Below, piece after piece: positions 57,289 to 64,000 of a stretch of DNA of 64,000 nt. Source of the DNA: Marinomonas ushuaiensis DSM 15871 (GTDB lineage: Bacteria; Pseudomonadota; Gammaproteobacteria; Pseudomonadales; Marinomonadaceae); the NCBI RefSeq assembly GCF_000521805.1, contig NZ_JAMB01000002.1, forward strand, positions 1 to 64,000. The letters are read 5' to 3'. The stretch's first letter is position 1; every line of letters starts with the position of its first letter. Under the pieces are notes generated by a model. It ran no database searches and was not told the DNA's origin. It saw only the letters and a program-made list of their open reading frames with translations. Made by a program: the position numbers and the translations under genes.

Positions 57289-58701
57289 ATGAGACTATTT
57301 TCAACCGTTACAACAGGCTTAACCATCTTAGCCTTTGTTTTTACAAGCTCTTTCTCTGTTTCAGTCCTTGCTGTCATTCCCGATCTAGAAGCAAACAAAG
57401 ATGAGCGGTCTTTATCCAACCCGTCGTATATATTGGGGCAACATTGGTTTAGAAAGCTGAACGGTAGCCGAGCTTTAATCGATTTTCCACCTGCATACGA
57501 TTATTTTAAAGAGACTCTATCTCAAATTCTTCCACAAACAAGTCTTTATAATAAAACAGTCGAAATGACTTTTCTCAACAGTTCCAAAAGTAACGCTTTT
57601 GTTATCCCTGGAAGCCATATGTTTATCTATTCCGACATCATGGAAGTCATCATAAACGAAGACATGCTCTTGGGGTTACTGGCCCATGAAGTTGCTCATT
57701 TAGACTTAAGACACTATGAAAGACAAACAAAACATTCGGAAGAAGAACTTCAAAAAACACTGACGCTATTAGGTGCGGGAATTGCTGCAGCATTAGCTGG
57801 CGCAGATGCTGATGCGACAACCGCTCTGTGGTTAGGCGGCATAGCCAATCAAGCAGAAAACAATCTAACCTATAGCCGAACCCAAGAGCAAGAAGCCGAT
57901 CGGCGTGGCAGACAATATCTTATCGAAGCAGGAATTTCGACAGATGGTATGAACCAATTATTCCAAGCTTTTTTCAAAAAAGCTTTAGGCAGACCACAAA
58001 TTGAATTTTTATCAAGTCACCCTTTACCGGATACTCGGTTATCTGATTCATTCAGTACAGACAAAAAAGAAACCATATTGAACTATAAAAAAAGCAATGA
58101 TTTTGAGTATTTCAGGGCCTCATTATTGGCCTATCGAGCGGGGCTAGAAGATCAGCCTTATTCTTACCTAGATCAACAAATTCAAGACGAAGACGCTAAC
58201 GCGTTTGCAAAAGGTCTTTTTTCTTATCTTGTTCAATCACCAGAGCGTGCACTCGTTTTTTTAGGTAAATTAAAAAAACACAATCAATTTACAGACTATC
58301 TTCAAGTATTAAGTTACGAAGCCGCAGGTCAAACAGACAAAGCCTTAATTATTGTTAATAAAGAATTAGAATTGGCACCCAAAAACATTCCATTTTCCAT
58401 GCTACTGGCCCAACTAACGCACTCAAAACCTCTAGATATAAAATCTCAGTTCCTTTATGAAAATCGATTGTTATGGCGAGCCAACATCCAACACTACCAA
58501 TCAATCAAAAACATACCGATGGCGTTAAGCTACAAAGCCTTATTAGATTTCAGCCAAGGGAAAGGGAAAACAGCACAGCTTATTATTAAAAGAGCTCTCA
58601 ATGATGCAGAAGAGAAAGATAAAGAACGGATAAAATCCATTATTCGTTCATTTGACATAATCCAACAAGCGGAAAAACAAGAGGACTTAGATAAAGAATA
58701 A
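57289..58701 (+). CDS. bepA: M48 family metalloprotease/chaperone BepA-like
   Basis: A 470-residue periplasmic protein with a signal peptide (residues ~1-29, FVFTSSFSVSVLA). The zinc-binding HEVAH is at 133-137, with the third ligand Glu in EQEADRRG near 204. A helical repeat-rich C-terminal half (residues ~275-460) resembles the TPR domain of BepA. In E. coli it acts in quality control of the outer-membrane LptD/BAM pathway. Its position opposite perM supports the name. Confidence 0.92.
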   Translation: MRLFSTVTTGLTILAFVFTSSFSVSVLAVIPDLEANKDERSLSNPSYILGQHWFRKLNGSRALIDFPPAYDYFKETLSQILPQTSLYNKTVEMTFLNSSKSNAFVIPGSHMFIYSDIMEVIINEDMLLGLLAHEVAHLDLRHYERQTKHSEEELQKTLTLLGAGIAAALAGADADATTALWLGGIANQAENNLTYSRTQEQEADRRGRQYLIEAGISTDGMNQLFQAFFKKALGRPQIEFLSSHPLPDTRLSDSFSTDKKETILNYKKSNDFEYFRASLLAYRAGLEDQPYSYLDQQIQDEDANAFAKGLFSYLVQSPERALVFLGKLKKHNQFTDYLQVLSYEAAGQTDKALIIVNKELELAPKNIPFSMLLAQLTHSKPLDIKSQFLYENRLLWRANIQHYQSIKNIPMALSYKALLDFSQGKGKTAQLIIKRALNDAEEKDKERIKSIIRSFDIIQQAEKQEDLDKE

Positions 58702-58814
58702 AATTGAAATGAAACACTTAAAAATGCACCTAAGCGAGGCGAAGAACTTATAAATGGATAGGGATATAGGCTAGAATTTGCTAACCTGACTTATCCACTT
58801 AGATTTTAGACATT

Positions 58815-60062
58815 ATGACGCCGCTTCCTTTAATCGACAACTTAGAACATCTACCAAACCCTTTTACTCAGTTCGAGACAATTGCGACTCATCTAAAGGG
58901 AAACTCACCACACCTCAATGACCCTGAATACTGCCGAGACTTACAACTTGCCTTATGCTTTATCTATAGCTATAACGGCTCTCAGGCAACCTTCAATTCA
59001 TATCGTCGCGAAGTAGAACGTTTATTATTGTGGTCCTGGAATGTAGCATCTTGCCCAACATCACAATTAAGACGAGATCAAATAGAAGAATTCATTCATT
59101 TTTGTGTTGCGCCACCAGAAAATTGGATCGGGACTAAAAACGTCGCTCGCTTTAAATTATACATGGGTGAAAGAACACCAAATAAAGATTGGCGTCCTTT
59201 TGTGGCTCACGTCAGCAAATTAGAATTTAAAAACGGCGATGTACCGAAAACCAAACAACACTCGTTATCTCAAGCGGCCATTCGTGCTACTTTTTCAATA
59301 CTATCGTCTTATTATGGCTTTTTAATGCAAGAAGACGCTATACAACAAAACCCTGTTGCTTTGATTCGCCAGAAAAGCAAATTCGTTAAAAAAGAAGTTA
59401 CTCGAAAGCAAGTAAGACGGATTTCGAACTTACAATGGGACTATGTAACTGAAACCGCTGAAATGCTAGCCGAAGAAGACCCAGCGATGCACGAACGCAC
59501 CTTATTCATTATGAATGCACTACTTGGAATGTATTTACGAATTTCTGAATTAGTCGCCGATGAACGATCTGCACCAGTCATGGGAGACTTCATAAAAGAC
59601 TCAGATGGACATTGGTGGTTTAAAGTTCTTTCGAAGGGAAATAAGGAACGCCTTGTCGCGGTATCAGATGATATGCTCAACGCCTTAATTCGATACCGTC
59701 GTTTCCGTGATTTACCAACCTTGCCTACCATTGCTGAAAACACACCTTTGATTCCAAAAAATCGTGGTCAAGGGGCGATGACCAGCTCAAGACAAGTGCG
59801 CAACATAGTGCAATTCTGTTTTGATAGAGCTTATGAACGCATGTGTGAAGATGGTATGAGAGAAGACGCTGACGATTTACGCGTAGCAACCGTCCATTGG
59901 TTACGCCATACAGGGATCTCCGAAGATGTAAAAACACGTCCGAAGGAGCATGTAAGAGAAGACGCAGGACACGCAAGCATGGCAACAACCGATAAATACA
60001 TAGACACTGAATATCGAGAACGTCACGCCAGTGGTCGAAAGAAAGCGCTGCGTCCGAATTAA
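58815..60062 (+). CDS. Tyrosine recombinase (stand-alone integrase-like protein)
   Basis: A 415-residue site-specific recombinase. The catalytic residues are all present: R242 in LRISEL, K274 in KGNKE, H361-x-x-R364 in HWLRHTG, H386 in DAGHAS and the nucleophile Y395 in TDKYID. The N-terminal half has an arm/core-binding type. No excisionase, phage gene, att repeat or tRNA adjoins it, and XerC/D are shorter (~300). The function is open: a domesticated recombinase or the remnant of an element. It ends 41 bases from moaE, converging. Confidence 0.88.
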   Translation: MTPLPLIDNLEHLPNPFTQFETIATHLKGNSPHLNDPEYCRDLQLALCFIYSYNGSQATFNSYRREVERLLLWSWNVASCPTSQLRRDQIEEFIHFCVAPPENWIGTKNVARFKLYMGERTPNKDWRPFVAHVSKLEFKNGDVPKTKQHSLSQAAIRATFSILSSYYGFLMQEDAIQQNPVALIRQKSKFVKKEVTRKQVRRISNLQWDYVTETAEMLAEEDPAMHERTLFIMNALLGMYLRISELVADERSAPVMGDFIKDSDGHWWFKVLSKGNKERLVAVSDDMLNALIRYRRFRDLPTLPTIAENTPLIPKNRGQGAMTSSRQVRNIVQFCFDRAYERMCEDGMREDADDLRVATVHWLRHTGISEDVKTRPKEHVREDAGHASMATTDKYIDTEYRERHASGRKKALRPN

Positions 60063-60077
60063 TTAACGATTCAAACC

Positions 60078-60109
60078 AGAGTAATAGCTCGACTTTAGCT
60101 TATTACTCT
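60078..60109. terminator. Hairpin between the recombinase gene and moaE
   Basis: AGAGTAAT-AGCT and AGCTTATTACTCT pair with one bulge around an 8-base loop. The right arm overlaps the end of moaE. It may terminate both convergent genes. Confidence 0.45.
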
Positions 60110-60555
60110 TTGGACCAACGCTCTAAGCTTGCTTCATCTTTCGTGTTTGCCTCTACCCACTGACTCTTTGAACCTTGAGTTTCTTTCTTCCAAAAAGCAG
60201 CGCGACTCTTCAAATAATCCATAATAAAATCACACGCTTGAAATGCCTCCGCTCTATGTGAAGCACTAACCCCAACGAAAACAATTTGGTCGTCTATCGT
60301 CAAACGCCCTACTCGATGGACGACACAGACATCTAATAATGGCCAACGATCATTTGCTTCATCAACAATTTTCTTTAGGTTGCGCTCCGTCATTCCTGGG
60401 TAATGCTCAAGCTCAAAAGAACACGCTTCTTTTGATAGGTCTGAAAACTGACGTACCAAGCCTACAAACATAGCCACAGCACCAGTCTTATTTGATTTTA
60501 ATAAGCCTTTATATAAAGCATCAACATCAAAGTCATTTTCCTGTACTTGTATCAT
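60103..60555 (-). CDS. moaE: Molybdopterin synthase catalytic subunit
   Basis: A 150-residue subunit that transfers sulfur from the MoaD thiocarboxylate to precursor Z. MFVGLVRQ, LEHYPGMTE, VHRVGRL and WKKETQGSKSQWVEA are family segments. AGGAGG four bases before the ATG, inside the end of moaD, is a perfect ribosome binding site. It is the last gene of moaC-moaD-moaE. Confidence 0.96.
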   Translation of the reverse strand: MIQVQENDFDVDALYKGLLKSNKTGAVAMFVGLVRQFSDLSKEACSFELEHYPGMTERNLKKIVDEANDRWPLLDVCVVHRVGRLTIDDQIVFVGVSASHRAEAFQACDFIMDYLKSRAAFWKKETQGSKSQWVEANTKDEASLERWSKE

Positions 60556-60834
60556 TTAGCCTCCTGTTACGGGTGGAAAAAAAGCCACTTCGGTAACATT
60601 CACAGGCACTAGATCATCATCTCTCGTGAATTCAAAATCGACAGAAGACTGAATGCCTTTATCCAATAAAGCATCGCCTTTATCCAGCTCACTTACCAAT
60701 TGTTGCTTTAATTGAGCAATACTCAGTGGTAAAACTAACTCGATGGAATAATTTGCTTGCCCTATGACTTCTTTTAACGACGCAAAAAATACAACATTAA
60801 CTTTGTGCTTTATTTGGTTTTCTGCGTTAGACAT
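60556..60834 (-). CDS. moaD: Molybdopterin synthase sulfur carrier subunit
   Basis: A 92-residue ubiquitin-fold carrier ending in the essential Gly-Gly (FFPPVTGG), the site of adenylation and thiocarboxylation. The start at 60834 is chosen because GGAG stands 8 bases upstream; the frame extending to 60912 lies inside moaC. It overlaps moaC by 8 bases. Confidence 0.95.
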   Translation of the reverse strand: MSNAENQIKHKVNVVFFASLKEVIGQANYSIELVLPLSIAQLKQQLVSELDKGDALLDKGIQSSVDFEFTRDDDLVPVNVTEVAFFPPVTGG

Positions 60835-61309
60835 TGTCTTTACTCCAATCACCACTTTTGCCGCCTTTCTTTTCAAGTAAAGAGACATTATTAATAACAA
60901 TCCCCTTATCAACGGCCTTGCACATATCGTAAAGCGTTAACGCCGCCACACTCGCTCCGGTTAACGCTTCCATTTCTACACCTGTTTTGCCGGACAAAGA
61001 GCAAGTACATAACACTTCTAATTCGCAATCACTGATGGTGTTAATTTCCACACTTACTTTGGTCAGCATTAATGGATGACATAAGGGGATCAAATCCGAT
61101 GTTTTTTTCGTCGCTTGAATACCCGCAATACGTGCTGTGGCAAGAACATCGCCTTTAGGCAAGCCGCCTTCCATCACTTTTATCAAAGTTGATGCCTTCA
61201 TTTTTAGAATGGCTTGCGCAGTAGCCGTTCGTTTAGTGATCTCTTTATCAGAGACATCCACCATGTGAGCGTGGCCTTGATGGTCTAAATGGGTCAGTGT
61301 TTCGCTCAT
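60827..61309 (-). CDS. moaC: Cyclic pyranopterin monophosphate synthase accessory protein
   Basis: A 160-residue enzyme that, with MoaA, makes precursor Z from [27 protein letters not shown] and [20 protein letters not shown] are the family signatures, with conserved His and Lys residues. The start at 61309 has AGGA six bases upstream. moaA is not in the window, so it must lie elsewhere. Confidence 0.96.
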   Translation of the reverse strand: MSETLTHLDHQGHAHMVDVSDKEITKRTATAQAILKMKASTLIKVMEGGLPKGDVLATARIAGIQATKKTSDLIPLCHPLMLTKVSVEINTISDCELEVLCTCSLSGKTGVEMEALTGASVAALTLYDMCKAVDKGIVINNVSLLEKKGGKSGDWSKDNV

Positions 61310-61498
61310 AAAATTCCTAAACATAATACATAAATTGAAAATATGGCCTATATTTTAAGAAAGCGCATACGATTGCAAGCAAAGTATTGCTAATTCAACA
61401 GACTCTAATACTTTTTTGTTCTTATAAGTGTTAATTTATAGCTTTGTATTTTCATACAGATATTTTCGATTAGGATAAATAAATTAGGGTATACAAGG

Positions 61499-63994
61499 AT
61501 GATATTTAGAAACGTTGTTTTTTTCTTTTTATTAGCATCACTCTTTTCGACGCAAAGTGCATTCGCCAACGAATACACTCAAAAAAGCAGTGATACATTT
61601 CCTACCTTCAAGGAAACTACACCCATTACTGCACAGAGCCTTTTATCACTGGATACATTTCAGGAAAGTCTTTATGAAGAGTCTCAAGGCTTTTCTAATT
61701 CTGCTTATTGGCACAAACTAACATTTCCAAAAATCACAACAGAATCAACTGATAAAAGGCTGCATCTGGGTATCAGCTATTACATCATCAATAATTTAGA
61801 CTTTTATCTATTTCATGGAGACGAGTTGCAGCAACACTGGGCCAGAGGAGCACTGCAAACTTGGAACGCTAAGGATGAAAGCTATAAAGGAATTTGGATT
61901 CCCATCGTCTTATCAGAGCAAAAAGAAACAACGCTTCTTATTCGAAAACAAGGGCACTCCCCTCTTTTGACACCTATTATGCTGTTTAATGACCAAGAAG
62001 TTATTGACAAAAAAGAGCAAAAGTTGCTTTTTTGGACTGTCATTCTTTGCAGTCTCATAGTTCTTCTCACTCACAATATTTTTGTTTTTATGCTACTTAG
62101 ACAACCGGGTTATGTTTACTACCTTGGTATTAACATTACAATTTTGGTTTCTCTATCGATTATCACTGGGTTTAACCGCTGGATTTTTCCAGAAGAGTTC
62201 TCTCAATGGACAACCAAAAATTTATTCTTTGTTTTTGGTATTGCGACCTGGATACTTTATAAATTCAGTTTATCTTTTTTAAAAGAAGTCCAAATCCCAA
62301 CAGCAGAATCTTTTACACGCAGATATGGTGATTTAGGCTTCATCGCCTTTCTCATAGCAACTCAATTATTTTCTGAACAAGTATCCGCTTCACTGTTCGC
62401 GTTAATCGAAGTATTTATGTTTTTCTTTTGTACCTACTGGGGAGTAAAAGCCTATAACAAGGGCTTCCTAGCTGTTCGTTTTTACCTATTTTCTTGGCTT
62501 ACTTTGATGTTAGGCAGCATTTTTAATACATTAATATTTTGGAAAGTTTTACCCATTAACATTATGACGGAATCCATACTTCCTATTTGTAGTCTTCTGC
62601 AATTATTAGGGTTTGCTTTTGCCTTCGCAGACAAATCTAATTACATAGAACGTAAGCGTCAACTCCAAGCCATTACCGACCCATCAACAGGTTTGCCAAA
62701 TCGCACCTATTATTTTGAAAAACTACCATTATTAATTTCAAAAGGAGCTCATGATCAACCGAATCTTGCATTAATCATGGTAGAGATCACTAGCCACCTA
62801 AAATTGAGCCAAGCATTTGGTCCTGCACAAGCAGACATTGCACTTAATGACATTATTAAGCGAATCCATAAAAAAACCATGACAATGGATGGGTTCTTAC
62901 CTTTACCACTGACAGGCAAACACACCAAACATTTAATGCGTTTAACAATCAGAAACATCGTCATCGTTAGTACAACGCCTAACGAATTAAAGAGTCAAAT
63001 AGAACAAATTCAACAAGTGCTCGACCATTCTATACTGGTAAACAAGGCACACTTCCGCCATCAATATAAAATTGGTAGTGCACTTTATCCCTCACAGGGC
63101 TCCAACCTTGATAAACTTTATCAAAATGCCCTAATTGCCAGTAACACAGTGACTTACTCATCTGGAAGTTGGGCGCCTTTTACAAACAAATTACAAAGCA
63201 ACCATGCCCACCAACTAAGGTTAATAACGCTATTAACTGATGATATTAAAAATGAAAAACTCTATTTTGATATCCAACCACAAGTTGATCTATCTAAAAA
63301 CAAAATCGTTGGAGGTGAAGTCCTTCTTCGCTGGCATAACGAATATCTAGGTCAAATTTCTCCTGCTGAATTTATTCCTTTGGCAGAACAAACCGGACTT
63401 ATTTATAAACTCACTTATATGATAATTGAAAAAGCCTTTCAGTGGGCAGCCGCTCACTCTAAAGAACTCACAACACACACCTTATCTATCAACATATCTG
63501 CTCTGGATCTTTGGCAAGAAGACTTTGCTAAACGTACAAGTCAGTTGATTCAAAAATACAATTTAAACGCCGAACAATTCACAATAGAAGTGACAGAAAC
63601 CAGCATTTTTCAGAATAATGACATAGTCATCAGTAATGTGGCACAACTCCATCAGGCGGGTTTTAAACTCGCAATTGATGATTTTGGTGTGGGTTATAGC
63701 TCAATGCAAAACCTAGTTTCTCTTCAAACTGATGAGCTCAAAATTGATCAGTTTTTTGTCATGAATTTACTAAATAATAAGCAAAGCCAAACCTTATGCC
63801 GCAATATGATTAACCTCAGTGAAGAATTAAATATCACCAGTGTGGCAGAAGGTATTGAATCAGAAGAGATACTAAACTTACTACAAATGTGGAACTGTCA
63901 GCTTGGTCAGGGCTATCACCTTCATAGGCCAATGACTCCAGCTAGCTACCTTAACCTTTTAGACCCTGGTCTATCAGAGTCAAGTCATCAATAA
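61499..63994 (+). CDS. 7TMR-DISM membrane protein with degenerate GGDEF and intact EAL domain
   Basis: An 831-residue signalling protein with a signal peptide (1-24), a periplasmic domain (~30-175) of the DISMED2 type and seven membrane helices at ~180-385. A degenerate diguanylate cyclase domain (~393-540) begins ITDPSTGLPNR but has no GGDEF core. An EAL domain follows (~565-825). The EAL motif is EVL at 607-609, and DDFG at 727-730 and E-x-T-E-type ligands in FTIEVTETS are intact, so it should hydrolyse cyclic di-GMP. The GGDEF-like part may bind GTP and regulate it. It is transcribed alone near the window end. Confidence 0.92.
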   Translation: MIFRNVVFFFLLASLFSTQSAFANEYTQKSSDTFPTFKETTPITAQSLLSLDTFQESLYEESQGFSNSAYWHKLTFPKITTESTDKRLHLGISYYIINNLDFYLFHGDELQQHWARGALQTWNAKDESYKGIWIPIVLSEQKETTLLIRKQGHSPLLTPIMLFNDQEVIDKKEQKLLFWTVILCSLIVLLTHNIFVFMLLRQPGYVYYLGINITILVSLSIITGFNRWIFPEEFSQWTTKNLFFVFGIATWILYKFSLSFLKEVQIPTAESFTRRYGDLGFIAFLIATQLFSEQVSASLFALIEVFMFFFCTYWGVKAYNKGFLAVRFYLFSWLTLMLGSIFNTLIFWKVLPINIMTESILPICSLLQLLGFAFAFADKSNYIERKRQLQAITDPSTGLPNRTYYFEKLPLLISKGAHDQPNLALIMVEITSHLKLSQAFGPAQADIALNDIIKRIHKKTMTMDGFLPLPLTGKHTKHLMRLTIRNIVIVSTTPNELKSQIEQIQQVLDHSILVNKAHFRHQYKIGSALYPSQGSNLDKLYQNALIASNTVTYSSGSWAPFTNKLQSNHAHQLRLITLLTDDIKNEKLYFDIQPQVDLSKNKIVGGEVLLRWHNEYLGQISPAEFIPLAEQTGLIYKLTYMIIEKAFQWAAAHSKELTTHTLSINISALDLWQEDFAKRTSQLIQKYNLNAEQFTIEVTETSIFQNNDIVISNVAQLHQAGFKLAIDDFGVGYSSMQNLVSLQTDELKIDQFFVMNLLNNKQSQTLCRNMINLSEELNITSVAEGIESEEILNLLQMWNCQLGQGYHLHRPMTPASYLNLLDPGLSESSHQ

Positions 63995-64000
63995 GAACTG

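Noticed and set aside
58815-60062. The tyrosine recombinase as the integrase of the proposed cassette array
   Set aside because: It lies 12 kb from the repeats with core genes between, it is longer than typical IntI, and no attI-like site adjoins it.

Overview
The window looks like chromosomal DNA of a marine gammaproteobacterium of the Oceanospirillales type; Marinomonas or a close relative is my best guess. This rests on the moderately AT-rich composition, Pseudomonas-like gene orders (dapA-bamC-purC; comEC-exbB-exbD-lpxK-ycaR-PTP-murB; leuC-leuD-leuB-asd beside a LysR gene; perM beside bepA) and the style of the proteins. The genus is an inference. I see no rRNA, tRNA, CRISPR array, complete insertion sequence or prophage.

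Layout. 0-9.6 kb: the last codons of gcvP and its terminator, a small broken ORF, an HExxH protein, a coiled-coil lipoprotein with a C-terminal membrane helix, then leftward pepN, a DUF2797 gene, a DUF1315 gene, a rhomboid protease, nadK and a PLP-dependent deaminase/desulfhydrase. 9.8-18.1 kb: the large YdiJ-type FAD/Fe-S dehydrogenase, a spermidine-synthase-like protein, phosphoglucomutase, a ketoacyl synthase III and a patatin lipase. 18.2-28.2 kb: a compact envelope block (comEC, exbB, exbD, lpxK, ycaR, phosphatase, murB, murI), then a DUF2062 gene, lolD, a single lolC/E-type permease and purC. 28.2-39.7 kb: bamC, dapA, bcp, glnS-cysS, azlCD with a MarR-GNAT regulator, queC, ppiB-lpxH, an orphan and miaE. 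39.8-44.5 kb: a pseudokinase-SUMF1 membrane protein and a long-form acnB.

44.6-48.2 kb is the accessory part. Short tandem repeats are followed by a GNAT gene, a DUF924 gene and a membrane-anchored coiled-coil protein, all leftward. The first two genes each have a diverged ~70 bp element just upstream that can be drawn as an attC-like imperfect hairpin. A 750 bp gene-poor stretch follows, with a 43 bp direct repeat and a long imperfect inverted repeat. This looks most like a small remnant cassette array without an integrase, or a repeat-rich insertion hot spot beside the conserved asd end.

47.8-64 kb: a ribosome hibernation factor, a DUF1275 membrane protein, asd-leuBDC with a divergent LysR regulator, an MFS transporter, perM-tusA divergent from bepA, a lone tyrosine recombinase, moaC-moaD-moaE, and a membrane 7TMR-DISM/degenerate GGDEF/EAL protein.

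Most of the window is core metabolism and envelope biogenesis. The items I would look at first are the attC-like repeats, the pseudokinase-SUMF1 protein, the ComEC that lacks a recognisable metallo-beta-lactamase motif, the lipoprotein that could bridge both membranes, and the single LolC/E permease at a locus that holds two in Pseudomonas.
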